The notes: generated by a model not told the origin, from the sequence alone. Positions 7,798 to 18,288 are shown, numbered from the stretch's first letter. The stretch: 64,000 nucleotides of DNA from CAXMST01 sp963793415 (GCA_963793415.1 CAWCAC010000002.1:248001-312000); one strand, 5' to 3'. Translations and numbers: made by a program.

Positions 7798-8670
7798 ATG
7801 AGCGAGATCCCAGCGACGAACGGCAACGCCGCCAGCAACGGCTCCACCTCTACCGACGAGGCCGACGCGCCGCTGCGCCTCGGCGGCATGGCGATGCGCA
7901 ACGGCCTGCTCGTCCACGGTCCGACGTCGTGGGCCGCGGCCGCCCGCAACTCGAAGACCGGCGCGGTCGAGGTCGCCTCCGGCCGCAAGCCCAACTTCGG
8001 CGGCAACCTCGTCGCCAAGGTGCCGCTGCTGCGCGGCCCGGTCCGGATGGCGGAGGCGTTCGCCGTGATCCCGGTCGCGCGCGGCTCGCTGCGTGCCGCC
8101 CGCCTCCCGTTCGAGGATCCACGCGTGATCGTCGCCGCCGGCGGCGTCTCGCTCGCGAACGCGCTGCTGCGACGTCGCGCCGCCAAGGACGAGGGCACAA
8201 GCTCGGTCGGCGGCGAGGCCGTCTCGACCGCGCTCGGCATGGTCCCGGCGATCGTCGCGCTGAGCGGCTCCGAGCTGGCCAGCTACCACGGGGTCGAGCA
8301 CAAGGCGATCGCCGCCTACGAGCACGGCAGCCGCGATCCCCGCACGGCCGCGAAGGAGCACCAGCGCTGCGGCTCGAACCTGATCGGGCCGATGATGATC
8401 TTCACGATCGCCGGCCAGGCGATCCTCGACCGCCTGCCGAAGTCGCCGGGCCCGATCGCGCGGGGCATCGTCTCGCTCGCCAGCCTCTCGCTCGCCGTCG
8501 AGACCTTCGCCTACGCCGAGAAACACCCGGAGTCGGCCCCGGGCCGGGCCGTGCACTGGGCCGGCGACACGATCCAGCGCCTGTTCGCGACGCGCGAGCC
8601 GAACGAGGACCAGATCGAAGTCGGGATCGCGGCGATGGACGCGATCCTCGCCGCCGAGGGCGCCGACTGA
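7798..8670 (+). CDS. DUF1385 family membrane-associated protein (YqhQ-like)
   Basis: 290 aa. The family hallmarks are LGGMAMRNGLLVHGPT near the N-terminus, the metal-ligand-like YHGVEHKA at 163-170 and HQRCGSNL at 188-195, followed by hydrophobic segments that make it a probable membrane enzyme. The molecular function of DUF1385 is unknown; the His/Glu cluster suggests metal binding. The first 25 residues are low-complexity Asn/Ser/Thr and not conserved. In other Gram-positives this family lies near prfA or rpmE; here it precedes a minimal ftsH. Confidence 0.88.
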   Translation: MSEIPATNGNAASNGSTSTDEADAPLRLGGMAMRNGLLVHGPTSWAAAARNSKTGAVEVASGRKPNFGGNLVAKVPLLRGPVRMAEAFAVIPVARGSLRAARLPFEDPRVIVAAGGVSLANALLRRRAAKDEGTSSVGGEAVSTALGMVPAIVALSGSELASYHGVEHKAIAAYEHGSRDPRTAAKEHQRCGSNLIGPMMIFTIAGQAILDRLPKSPGPIARGIVSLASLSLAVETFAYAEKHPESAPGRAVHWAGDTIQRLFATREPNEDQIEVGIAAMDAILAAEGAD

Positions 8671-8777
8671 CGCTCCCGCCTCCCGGGCGGGTCCAGCCGC
8701 GCTAATCAATCGCGGCGAGGGGCCGATAGGAGTAGGGCCGGAGGATCGGGAGGGCTTTTCGACGCCTCCGACAGCTC

Positions 8778-10406
<1,629 letters not shown>

Positions 10407-10418
<12 letters not shown>

Positions 10419-11201
10419 CGCGCTCGGACCGCTCGGTGCGCCGAGCGCGGCGATCGACCCGCCCGGCTCGAGGATCTCGACCTGCGTCGCGGGCGCGAGC
10501 CGCTGAGCGTGCTCGGCGAACTCGAGCGGTGGCCGGTGGCTCATCCACGGCCACAAGCGGGCGGCACCGGCCGGTGTGTACGTGCCCCAGTGGATCGGGA
10601 CCGCCCGGTCGGCCCGCAGCAGGGCAAGCGCCTCGGCTGCCTGCTCGGGGTTCATGTGCCCGGGCCCGAGCGTCGGGCCCCAGCCCCAGACCGGCAGCAG
10701 GGCGAGGTCGATGCCGGCGTCGGCGATCTCGCTCATCCCCTCGAAGACCTCGGTATCGCCCGCGAAGTAGGTGAGCTCGCCTTCCTCGCCGACCAGGTAG
10801 CCGAGCGAGGGTGGCTCAGCTGTCCGGCGACGGGTCGTTGCGTCGTGGACGGCGTCGACGACGCGGATCCGCAGGGCGCCGACCTCGAGCTCGGTCCCAG
10901 GCTCGACCTCGGTCACCGAGACGAACCCCTCACGGCGCAGGAGCGCGCCGACGCCGGCCGGGACGAACAGCGGCACGTGCCGGGAGAGCCGGCGCAGGGT
11001 CGGCAGGTCGAGGTGGTCGTGGTGGGCGTGCGAGATCAGGATCGCGTCGAGCGCCGCCGACTCGATCGGCGGCAGCTCATGGCGGCGGCGGATCACCCGC
11101 ATCAGGCTCGGCCGCAGCAGCGGATCGGTCAGCACCGTCGTCCCGTCGCGCTCGAAGGCGACGGTCGCATGGCCGAGATAGGTGACGCCCCGATCGCTCA
11201 C
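10407..11201 (-). CDS. Metallo-beta-lactamase-fold hydrolase (UlaG/NAPE-PLD-like)
   Basis: 264 aa. The zinc-binding HxHxDH motif is at 58-63 (HAHHDH, followed by LD), a further His lies in VDAVHDA, an Asp in YFAGDTEVF, and a late His in IHWGTY, giving the complete two-metal site of the fold. The sequence resembles the UlaG / NAPE-PLD branch rather than glyoxalase II or beta-lactamases. The substrate is unknown. The GTG start is preceded by TATCCT with a 6-nt gap and no ribosome binding site. Convergent with ftsH, divergent from the epimerase gene. Confidence 0.87.
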
Positions 11202-11207
11202 AGGGCG

Positions 11208-11213
11208 AGGATA
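11208..11213 (-). promoter_or_regulatory. -10-like hexamer for the MBL-fold hydrolase (leaderless)
   Basis: Minus strand TATCCT, 6 nt from the GTG at 11201; no Shine-Dalgarno is present. Confidence 0.5.
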
Positions 11214-11243
11214 GAGCCGCCCTCACCGGCGCCTCCTGCCCAA

Positions 11244-11249
11244 TAGACT
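11244..11249 (+). promoter_or_regulatory. -10-like hexamer for methylmalonyl-CoA epimerase (leaderless)
   Basis: TAGACT ends 8 nt before the ATG at 11258; no Shine-Dalgarno is present. Confidence 0.5.
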
Positions 11250-11257
11250 GCGGCCCG

Positions 11258-11668
11258 ATGCTCGACCGGATCGATCACATCGGCGTCGCCGTCGAGGACC
11301 TCGACGCGGCGATCGCCCTCTACGAAGGGGCGCTCGGCATGCCGCTCGTGCACCGCGAGACGGTCACCGAGCAGGGCGTCGAAGCGGTTCTGCTCGACGT
11401 CGGCGACGGACACGTCGAGCTGCTGGCGCCGCTCGGCCCCGATACGCCGGTCGGCAAGTTCCTCGCGAGGAAGGGGCCCGGCCTGCACCACGTCGCCTAC
11501 GCGGTCAGCGACATCGAGGCAACCCTCGAGCAGCTCAAGGCCGAGGGCGTGGCGCTGATCGACGAGACCCCGCGAACCGGGATCCGCGACAGCCGCGTCG
11601 CCTTCGTGCATCCGAAATCGACCGGCGCCGTGCTCACAGAGATCGTGCAACCAGCGGAGGGACACTGA
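11258..11668 (+). CDS. mce: Methylmalonyl-CoA epimerase
   Basis: 136 aa, vicinal oxygen chelate fold. Interconverts (2R)- and (2S)-methylmalonyl-CoA in propionate and odd-chain fatty-acid metabolism. Two beta-alpha-beta-beta-beta modules are visible: the first starts with DHIGVAVEDLDAAIALYEG (metal His7), the second with GLHHVAYAVSDIEA, and the final metal Glu is in VLTEIVQP. Length matches the family. No mutase subunit gene is in the window. The next gene starts 2 nt after its stop, so they are probably cotranscribed. Confidence 0.93.
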   Translation: MLDRIDHIGVAVEDLDAAIALYEGALGMPLVHRETVTEQGVEAVLLDVGDGHVELLAPLGPDTPVGKFLARKGPGLHHVAYAVSDIEATLEQLKAEGVALIDETPRTGIRDSRVAFVHPKSTGAVLTEIVQPAEGH

Positions 11669-11669
11669 A

Positions 11670-11891
11670 ATGGCGGAGATGAAGCGGATCGAGGTCGGAT
11701 TCGTCGGCCACCAGGTGATCACCCTGAAGCTCGACGAGAAGCAGCTCAGCGACCTGCGCAAGGGCCTCAAGGACGGCGGTTGGCAGACGGTCGTCACCGA
11801 CGACGGCGAGGTCGACATCGACCTGACCAAGGTCGCATTCGTCCGCGTCGCCGCCAGCCACAGCTCGGTCGGCTTCGGCTCGGCCGGCTGA
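11670..11891 (+). CDS. Small conserved hypothetical protein, mce-linked
   Basis: 73 aa, one beta-alpha-beta-like domain with no membrane segment. Starts at an ATG 10 nt after GGAGGGA, which lies inside the end of mce, so it is clearly in the mce transcript. The C-terminus AFVRVAASHSSVGFG recalls the short actinobacterial DUF3107 pattern, where a final VGF is conserved, but the similarity is weak and I do not assign it. Codon bias matches neighbouring genes, supporting a real protein. Confidence 0.65.
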   Translation: MAEMKRIEVGFVGHQVITLKLDEKQLSDLRKGLKDGGWQTVVTDDGEVDIDLTKVAFVRVAASHSSVGFGSAG

Positions 11892-12002
11892 GCCGCCTCC
11901 GTCCCGCCTACGAGCCCTCGACGCGACCGGGGAGCCCGCTCCCCCACGCCTGGATCGACGACGAGGCCGGCAACCGCCGGACTGCCTGAACGGGACGCCG
12001 GC

Positions 12003-12995
12003 TCAGGCGAGCGAGTCCCAGAGCCGCTCTTCGGCCGCGAGCACCTCGCCGGCGCAGCGGTCGACTTCGGCCCAGAGCGCCGGCGCCGGCTCGCCCGATT
12101 CGCTCGCCGCGTACAGGCCGCCGGCAAGCGCGGTCCACGCCTCGGAGGCGAGCGCGCAGAGAGCGCCCTCGTGCTCGCGGCCAACCTCGGCCAGGAAGCG
12201 TGAATACATCGCCCGGAAGTTGCCGCCGCCGGTGCCGCGGCGCTCGATCACCTGGTAGTTGAAGCGGGCGCACCACTGCCAGTCGGCGACGGCCTCGGGC
12301 CAGGCGCCGACCTCGTCCGCGAACTTGCGCAGTGCCGGCAGGCCCTCGAAGTCGCCGAGCTGCGGCTCGGCCATCAGCCGCACCGCCTCGGCGATCGCGG
12401 CGGGCGCCGTCTCTCGCAGGCCCTCGAGCGTGATCTCAGTGCCTTCCGGCAGGTCGAACATGTGCCCGCTGAGCGGATAGAAGGGGTGCTGGGCGAAGCG
12501 CGCCTTCGAAAGGCCCTCGAGCGAGGTCCGCTGGATCTCTTCGAAGTTGGTGTCGGCGACGTAGGCGTACTCGTCGTCGTAGCCGGTCAACAGGACCGCG
12601 TGCCCGGGGAAGTGGGCCGAGTTGCCGTAATGGTCGAGGTAGTAGAGGTCGGTCAGCAGCAGCGCCGGCCGGCCCTCGTCGATGTCGGCGGCGGCGAGCC
12701 GCCAAGCATCCTCGGGCTCCTCCGGCGTCCGCAGCCGCAGCGGTGCCCCGGTCAGCTTCAGGAAGGTCTCCTCGAGCCTGCCGGTGCGGCCGTTGGTGAA
12801 TCGCGAGGGCGACTGGCCGTCGATCGGGATGTAGTAGAAGCAGGCGCCGGCGCCGAGCCCAAAGGCGAGCTCCTCGCTGATCGGGACGCCGTGGAAGCGC
12901 AGCAGGTTGCGCAGCGCGGTCGAGCCGCAGTGGTTGCCGGGAACGTGGGTGAAGCCGGCGATCTCGGTCGTCGGCGCGGGCGTGGCGCTGTTCAT
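12003..12995 (-). CDS. BtrH N-terminal domain / DUF4872 protein
   Basis: 330 aa. Begins with a papain-like fold related to BtrH, the acyltransferase of butirosin synthesis: PGNHCGSTALRNLL supplies the Cys (about 23), and GHAVLLTGYDDEYAYVADTN supplies the His and following Asn/Asp. The C-terminal half matches the DUF4872 region commonly joined to it. It may be an acyltransferase or a peptidase-like enzyme; no biosynthetic cluster surrounds it. GAGAAT ends 9 nt before the ATG. Its 3' end faces the mce operon with about 110 bp between, in which I see no gene. Confidence 0.8.
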   Translation of the reverse strand: MNSATPAPTTEIAGFTHVPGNHCGSTALRNLLRFHGVPISEELAFGLGAGACFYYIPIDGQSPSRFTNGRTGRLEETFLKLTGAPLRLRTPEEPEDAWRLAAADIDEGRPALLLTDLYYLDHYGNSAHFPGHAVLLTGYDDEYAYVADTNFEEIQRTSLEGLSKARFAQHPFYPLSGHMFDLPEGTEITLEGLRETAPAAIAEAVRLMAEPQLGDFEGLPALRKFADEVGAWPEAVADWQWCARFNYQVIERRGTGGGNFRAMYSRFLAEVGREHEGALCALASEAWTALAGGLYAASESGEPAPALWAEVDRCAGEVLAAEERLWDSLA

Positions 12996-13033
12996 CGGCG
13001 CGGGATTCTCCCAGGCATAGCCGGGCCGGTGCG

Positions 13034-14188
13034 TCAGGCGTCGGCGCCGGTCCGCCCCTCGCGCAGCTTCAGGTACGCGGCGCGATCGCGGAAGGTCTGG
13101 CGCAGCTCACCCGTGACCTCGTCCAGGAACTCCTCGCGGTAGGCCGCATCGGTCAGCATCGCGATCGCGAAGTAGAGACCGGAGAAGGCGGCGAGCCCGA
13201 CGGAGACCTTGAGCAGCTCGGTGGTGACCTCGAACTCCTCGCCGAACAGCGGCACCGCGAACAGCACGTCGCCGCCGGACCCGATCCAGGCGTCGCGAAC
13301 GTCCTCGGTCACCGAGAAGAGGCCGAAGACGGCGAAGAACAGCGCAATCAGCACGGTCACGACGATCACCTGCAGCGCCTGGCTCATGAACAGGACGAGG
13401 CCGACGTTGCGGCGCTGGCGCGTGCTCAGCGGCTTCGCTCCGGTCTCCACCTCGCCCTCGAGCTGGCGCACCTCGCGCGGCAGCCGCACGAGCAGAAAGC
13501 CGACGCCCATCAGCAGGAACAGGATCCCGATCATGACCAGGCCGGCGTCGCTCTCGAAGGCGAAGACCTGCCACATCTCCGTATTGACGAAGGCGAGCAG
13601 GCCGAAGACCATGATCAGCGGCACCGCCCGCGCCAGCAGCGTGAACGACTGCGCCAGCTGGCCGGTCAGCCGCGCGAAGACCCAGAGAATGATCGACCAC
13701 AGCCCGTAGCCGAGAAAGGCGTAGACGAGCACGAGAACCGCGAGGTTTCCGGCCATCGTGACCAGCGCGCTCGTCACCTGTCCGCCGAAGATCAGCGGCA
13801 CCAGCGCCGGGATCAGGATGAAGCCGGCGAGCTCGGCGGCGCCGACGTGGCGGGGCCTGGAGAAGAAGGGCCGGTCCCGCATCAGGTTGATCAGGCCGAG
13901 CCCGGTGAGGAGGATCGCGAGGGCGCCGGCGATCGCCGCGAGATTTGCCGCCAGCGACCAGTCGAGGTTGACGGCGCCGAAGATCTCGCCGAGGAAGACG
14001 AGCGCGAGCAGCGGGAAGGCGCGGTTGAAGACGTCGGTCGAGGCCTTGAAGTCCTCGTCGAACAGCGGCAGCCCCGCCTTGTGGAAGCGGGCCAGGTAGT
14101 AGGCGACGTCCGCGGTCGCTGCCTGCTGATCGCCCGAACGGCCCTTCACCGAAGGGATTTCACCCTCCGGGCCGGACATCTCCCCCAT
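13034..14188 (-). CDS. Multi-pass membrane protein of unknown function
   Basis: 384 aa with about seven or eight hydrophobic segments, for example FPLLALVFLGEIFGAV (about 55-70), LAAIAGALAILLTGLGLI, and two long segments near residues 210-240. N- and C-termini are charged. No enzyme motif is recognised. The ATG at 14188 is chosen over ATG 14179; the frame is open far upstream but that sequence is the antisense of the kinase gene. It is divergent from the diacylglycerol-kinase-like gene (60 bp between starts), so a role in membrane lipid metabolism is possible but only by context. Confidence 0.7.
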   Translation of the reverse strand: MGEMSGPEGEIPSVKGRSGDQQAATADVAYYLARFHKAGLPLFDEDFKASTDVFNRAFPLLALVFLGEIFGAVNLDWSLAANLAAIAGALAILLTGLGLINLMRDRPFFSRPRHVGAAELAGFILIPALVPLIFGGQVTSALVTMAGNLAVLVLVYAFLGYGLWSIILWVFARLTGQLAQSFTLLARAVPLIMVFGLLAFVNTEMWQVFAFESDAGLVMIGILFLLMGVGFLLVRLPREVRQLEGEVETGAKPLSTRQRRNVGLVLFMSQALQVIVVTVLIALFFAVFGLFSVTEDVRDAWIGSGGDVLFAVPLFGEEFEVTTELLKVSVGLAAFSGLYFAIAMLTDAAYREEFLDEVTGELRQTFRDRAAYLKLREGRTGADA

Positions 14189-14235
14189 CCGTCCAGCCGG
14201 CGCCGGGGCCGGGGCCTGCCGCTCCCGCTTCTCCC

Positions 14236-14241
14236 TATCCT
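14236..14241 (+). promoter_or_regulatory. -10-like hexamer for the DAGK-like gene (leaderless)
   Basis: TATCCT ends 7 nt before the GTG at 14249. It decides that start among several in-frame candidates. Confidence 0.5.
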
Positions 14242-14248
14242 CGCGCCG

Positions 14249-15115
14249 GTGAAGATCGCACTGATCAGCAATGAGAAGTCGGGGTCGGCGGGACAGGCGG
14301 ACATCGAAGGGATGCTCACCGCAGCCGGCCACGAGGTCGAACAGATCGACATCGGCGAGGCCGAGCGCGCCCGCGAGACCGGAGCCGAGCGGGTCGTCGT
14401 CGCCGGCGGCGACGGCTCGCTGGCGCTCGCCGCCGAGCAGGCCGAGGCGCTCGGCGTGCCGATGGGCGTGATTCCGGCCGGAACCGCGAACGACTTCGCC
14501 GTCCGTATGGGCCTCCCGGAGGACCTGAACGATGCGGCCGGCCTCGCCGCCAACGGGACCGAGACCCGCGAGGTCGACATTGCCGAGGTCGGTGGGCGCC
14601 CGTTTCTCAACGTCGCCAGCCTCGGGCTCGCGCCCGCGGCCGCCGAGGCAGCGGATGAGCTCAAGGAGCGCTTCGGTCCCCTCGCCTACGCGATCGGCGC
14701 CGTCCGCGCCGGCGCCGCCGAGGAGCCGTTCCCGACGACGGTCGCCTGCGACGGCAGCGAGCTCTTCGACGGCGACGCCTGGCAGGTCACGGTGGGCTCG
14801 ACCGGCGCCTTCGGCGGTGGTTCGCAGATCGAAGCCGACGCCGACGACGGCCTGCTCGATGTCGTCGTCATCGAAGGCGGCCCACGAGCGGCGCTCGCCC
14901 GGCGCGCCTTCGGTCTGCGCCGCGGCGGCGTCGAGGAGCAGGCCGGCGTCCACGACGCTCGCGGCAGCTCGGTAGTGGTCGAATGTGGGCCCGAGCAGGA
15001 TCTGAACATCGACGGGGAGCTCTGCAACGCATGCATCGTTGGCCACGGCGGTGACAAGCGCGGTGCGCTGACCTTCACGGTGCGGCCGCGAGCCTTGGAG
15101 CTGGTGATCGGGTGA
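14249..15115 (+). CDS. Diacylglycerol kinase-like lipid kinase
   Basis: 288 aa, DAGK catalytic domain (YegS/DgkB/sphingosine kinase family), phosphorylating diacylglycerol or a related lipid with ATP. The nucleotide loop VVVAGGDGSLALAA is at about 49-62 and the GTANDFA motif at 78-84. The C-terminal beta-sandwich contains GAFGGGSQIEADADDGLLDVV, whose Asp-Asp pair is typical. The GTG at 14249 follows TATCCT by 7 nt and homology begins exactly there. The GTGA overlap with the downstream phospholipase-like gene indicates translational coupling. Confidence 0.9.
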   Translation: MKIALISNEKSGSAGQADIEGMLTAAGHEVEQIDIGEAERARETGAERVVVAGGDGSLALAAEQAEALGVPMGVIPAGTANDFAVRMGLPEDLNDAAGLAANGTETREVDIAEVGGRPFLNVASLGLAPAAAEAADELKERFGPLAYAIGAVRAGAAEEPFPTTVACDGSELFDGDAWQVTVGSTGAFGGGSQIEADADDGLLDVVVIEGGPRAALARRAFGLRRGGVEEQAGVHDARGSSVVVECGPEQDLNIDGELCNACIVGHGGDKRGALTFTVRPRALELVIG

Positions 15116-16455
15116 GCCCGGCGGACCGGATCAGGGGCGCCTTCGGCGCCCTGCGGGGATCGCAGCCCGAGATCCCGCTCGCCCGCCGCCTCGCCTGGCC
15201 GGCCGGGATCGGCACGGCGCTGCTGCTCCGCTACGCGTCCGAGTCCCTGCGCCACCGTCGCGACGGCCGCGTCGGCTATGCGGTCGAGTCGCCGGCGCCG
15301 CCGGGCTCCGACGACTTCCGCTGGGCGGCGGAGGCGCTGACCGGCCACGCGACGATCGGCGGCAACCACGTCGAGGTCCTGGTCAACGGCGACAACATCT
15401 TCCCGAGCGTGCTCGAGGCAGTTCGCGGGGCCAGGGAGACGCTCAACATCGAGACCTACGTCTACTGGCAGGGAGACATCGCCGTCGACCTCGCCGAGGC
15501 GATCTGCGAACGCGCCCGCGCCGGGGTCGAGTGCCGGGTTCTGCTCGACGCGGTCGGCTCGGCGAAGATGAACCCCCGGTCGATCCGTGAGATGCGTGAC
15601 GCCGGCGCCAGGGTCGTCCGCTTCCGGCCGCCGCTGCCGCACCTGATCCGCCGCGCCGACAATCGCAGCCACCGCCGCGTGATCGTCATCGACGGCCGGA
15701 TCGGATTCACCGGCGGCGTCGGCATCGCCGCCGAGTGGGAGGGCGATGCCGGCGACCCCGATCACTGGCGCGACACGCACCTGCGGGTCGAGGGCCCGAT
15801 CGTCCACTCGCTGCAAGGGGCGTTCGGCGAGCACTGGGTCGAAGCAACCGGCGAAGCGCTGGTCGGCAAGCGCTTCCTGCCCGACACCGAGCCCTTCGAC
15901 AACGGCGTCACGATGCAGCTCGTCCGTTCCGGCTCGCGGGTCGGCGACACCAACATCGAGATGCTCTACTTCCTCGCAATCGCCTCGGCCGAGAAGTCGA
16001 TCGAGCTGACCGCCGCTTACTTCGCGCCGCGGCCGCCGTTCGTCGAGGCGCTCTGCGAGGCGGCCTCTCGCGGGGTCGAGGTGCGGCTGCTCGTCCCCGG
16101 GCCACACATCGACAAGCAGTTCGTCCGGGTCGCGGGCCGGCAGATCTACCATGAGCTGCTCGACTGCGGCGTCGAGGTCTACGAGTACCAGCCGACGATG
16201 CTGCACGCGAAGTCGCTCGTCGTCGACGGCTGCTGGGCCTCGGTCGGGACCGTCAACTTCGACAACCGCTCGTTCCAGCTCAACGACGAGCTGACGTTGT
16301 GCGTGTTCGACGAGGAGGTCGCCGGCGAGATGAGCGAGGTCTTTGCCGCCGACCTCGAGCGCTCCGAGAAGATCGAGCCGGGGCGCTGGCAGCAGCGCGC
16401 CCGCCGCCAAAAGCTGAAAGAACACCTGACCGTGCCCTTCCGCCGCGAGCTCTAA
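15112..16455 (+). CDS. Phospholipase D / cardiolipin synthase-like protein
   Basis: 447 aa with two PLD domains. The second HKD motif is canonical (HAKSLVVDG, from H365) with GTVNFDNRS following. The first reads HRRVIVIDG from H187, so the usual Lys is Arg. Bacterial relatives transfer phosphatidyl groups to make cardiolipin or other anionic lipids. A short hydrophobic stretch (about 24-38) may anchor it. Starts with GTG overlapping the kinase stop, so kinase and transferase are made together. The Lys-to-Arg change could lower activity or reflect a different phosphatidyl donor. Confidence 0.88.
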   Translation: MSPADRIRGAFGALRGSQPEIPLARRLAWPAGIGTALLLRYASESLRHRRDGRVGYAVESPAPPGSDDFRWAAEALTGHATIGGNHVEVLVNGDNIFPSVLEAVRGARETLNIETYVYWQGDIAVDLAEAICERARAGVECRVLLDAVGSAKMNPRSIREMRDAGARVVRFRPPLPHLIRRADNRSHRRVIVIDGRIGFTGGVGIAAEWEGDAGDPDHWRDTHLRVEGPIVHSLQGAFGEHWVEATGEALVGKRFLPDTEPFDNGVTMQLVRSGSRVGDTNIEMLYFLAIASAEKSIELTAAYFAPRPPFVEALCEAASRGVEVRLLVPGPHIDKQFVRVAGRQIYHELLDCGVEVYEYQPTMLHAKSLVVDGCWASVGTVNFDNRSFQLNDELTLCVFDEEVAGEMSEVFAADLERSEKIEPGRWQQRARRQKLKEHLTVPFRREL

Positions 16456-16489
16456 TCCCGCTCCGGCACCCCCTCGCGGCGACGCCGCC

Positions 16490-16495
16490 TATCCT
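16490..16495 (+). promoter_or_regulatory. -10-like hexamer for the PAP2 gene (leaderless)
   Basis: TATCCT ends 8 nt before the GTG at 16504; no Shine-Dalgarno is present. Confidence 0.5.
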
Positions 16496-16503
16496 CCGCC
16501 GCC

Positions 16504-17118
16504 GTGCGTATCCAGCGACCAAGACCTCTGCGCCGCGACCGCCGCGGCATCGAGCGTGCCGTCTCGGCGCGCGGCGGCCTGCCGAAGCTGCTCGGGCGGC
16601 TCGACCAGAAGCTGCTGGTGACGATGCGGACCAAGGGCCACAACCAGGTCACCGAGCGGATCGCCGGCGGCCTCGGCACCTTCGGCGAGTGGGGGATCGG
16701 CTGGCTCGCCGTCGGCGCGGTCGGCGCCGCGGTTCGCGGCGGCCGGGCCGACTCGTGGCTGAGCGCCGGCGCCGTCGGGCCCACCGCGGTGGCGATCAAC
16801 TACGGCGTCAAGCTCGCGATCGGCCGCGAGCGCCCGCTGATCGAGGACCACCCGATGCTGGCCCGGGCGCCGAGCAAGCTCTCCTTCCCCTCGGCTCACT
16901 CCACCTCCGCCGTCGCCGCGGCGACGGCGCTCGGCCGCGTCGACCCGCCCTCGCGGCCGGCGCTCACGGCGCTGGCGCTGGCGGTCGCCGCCGGCCGCCC
17001 CTTCCTCGGCATGCACTACCCCTCCGACGTGATCGCCGGGGTCATCCTCGGTCGCGCGATCGGGCGCGCCTGGCCGCTGCCGGGCGTCGCTCCCACCGGG
17101 GAGGTCTGGGCGAAGTGA
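16504..17118 (+). CDS. PAP2-family lipid phosphatase
   Basis: 204 aa membrane phosphatase removing a phosphate from lipids such as phosphatidate or undecaprenyl pyrophosphate. All three catalytic motifs are present: K103-x6-R110-P111, PSAH with His132, and R165-x5-H171-x3-D175 (GMHYPSD). Four or five hydrophobic segments are visible. The N-terminal 30 residues are strongly basic. Its GTG is preceded by TATCCT with an 8-nt gap. It overlaps the ychF start by 4 nt and follows the kinase and phospholipase-like genes. Confidence 0.9.
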   Translation: MRIQRPRPLRRDRRGIERAVSARGGLPKLLGRLDQKLLVTMRTKGHNQVTERIAGGLGTFGEWGIGWLAVGAVGAAVRGGRADSWLSAGAVGPTAVAINYGVKLAIGRERPLIEDHPMLARAPSKLSFPSAHSTSAVAAATALGRVDPPSRPALTALALAVAAGRPFLGMHYPSDVIAGVILGRAIGRAWPLPGVAPTGEVWAK

Positions 17119-18191
17119 AGGTCGGGATCGTCGGCATGCCGAACGCGGGCAAGTCGACGTTGTTCAACGCGCTGACCCAGGCCGGCGCCGAGTCGGCCGG
17201 CTACCCGTTCACGACGATCGAGCCGAACGTCGCGATCGCGCCGGTGCCCGACGACCGCCTCGACGCGATCTGTGAGCTGCTCGGCGCGACCCCGATCGTG
17301 CACGAGTCGCTCGAGGTCCACGACATTGCCGGGCTGGTCAAGGGGGCCAGCGCCGGCGAGGGGCTCGGCAACCAGTTCCTCGCCTCGATCCGCGAGACCG
17401 ACGCGATCTGCCACGTCGTCCGCGCCCACTCCGACGACGGCGTCCCCCACCCCGACGGCAGCGTCGACCCGGTCTCCGATGCGGAGATGGTCGAGGCCGA
17501 GCTGATGCTGGCCGACCTCGAGACGGCGCAACGCCGGCTCGAGCGCGTCGCCAAGCAGGCGAAGGCGCTCGACAAGGAGGCAATCGCCGAGCGTGACTGG
17601 CTCGAACTCGTCGTCGCCGCGCTCGAGCGCGGCGAGCCGGTGCGCTCGGTGCCGGCGCCCGACGGCGCCCCCGACGCGGTCCGCAACCTGCAGGCGCTGA
17701 CCTCGAAGCCGGTTCTCTACGTCGCCAACGTCGACGAGGGCGAGACGGAGCCGCCGGCCGCCCTGGTCGAGCACGCGCGCGCCGCCGGCGACGAGGCGAT
17801 CGCGCTCAGCGCCAAGATCGAGTCCGAGCTGGCCGAGCTCGACGACGAGGATGCGGCGGCGATGCGCGAGGACCTCGGCCTCTCCGAGTCGGGCCTCGGC
17901 CGCATGGTCCGGGCCGCCTATGAGCTGCTCGAGCTGATCAGCTTCTTCACCGCCGGCGAGGCCGTCGAGGGCCGCGCCTGGAGCCTGCGCAAGGGGCTAA
18001 CCGCGTGGCACGCCGCCGGCCGCATCCACAGCGACATCGCCGACGGCTTCGTCAAGGCCGAGGTGATCGGCTGGCAGGAGCTGATCGACGCGGGCGGCTA
18101 CGCGGGAGCCCGCGAGCGCGGCACCCTCCGGATCGAGGGCCGCGACTACGTGATGCAGGATGGCGACGTGATCACCGTCAAACACACCTGA
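17115..18191 (+). CDS. ychF: Redox-regulated ATPase YchF (Obg-like)
   Basis: 358 aa, universally conserved Obg-family P-loop protein that binds ATP rather than GTP and associates with ribosomes. G1 is GMPNAGKST at 7-15, G2 region YPFTTIEPNVA at about 35-45, G3 DIAGLVKGAS, and the C-terminal TGS-like domain contains WSLRKGLTAWHAAGRIHSD and ends with DYVMQDGDVITVKH. The GTG start overlaps the PAP2 stop. The reading frame extends back through PAP2, but homology begins at this GTG. Confidence 0.95.
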   Translation: MKVGIVGMPNAGKSTLFNALTQAGAESAGYPFTTIEPNVAIAPVPDDRLDAICELLGATPIVHESLEVHDIAGLVKGASAGEGLGNQFLASIRETDAICHVVRAHSDDGVPHPDGSVDPVSDAEMVEAELMLADLETAQRRLERVAKQAKALDKEAIAERDWLELVVAALERGEPVRSVPAPDGAPDAVRNLQALTSKPVLYVANVDEGETEPPAALVEHARAAGDEAIALSAKIESELAELDDEDAAAMREDLGLSESGLGRMVRAAYELLELISFFTAGEAVEGRAWSLRKGLTAWHAAGRIHSDIADGFVKAEVIGWQELIDAGGYAGARERGTLRIEGRDYVMQDGDVITVKHT

Positions 18192-18288
18192 CGCACTCTG
18201 ACGCTGCGCCTGGCCGCACCGGGTCGGGGCTTATGCGGCTCCGCCACACGGCGCCCTCCCCGACACGCCCATGCTTGGTCAGAGTCCG
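18192..18288. other. Spacer between convergent ychF and transglycosylase genes
   Basis: 97 bp with no gene. It contains GGTCGGGG and CCCCGAC about 30 nt apart, a possible weak bidirectional hairpin. No T-tract is seen. Confidence 0.3.

Noticed and set aside
8671..8777. CCCGCC/GGGCGG hairpin before ftsH
   Set aside because: May be a terminator of the DUF1385 gene, but short G+C hairpins are common here and evidence is thin.
13847..14248. Upstream extension of the DAGK-like gene
   Set aside because: Homology begins at GTG 14249, and the extension is the antisense of the membrane protein gene.
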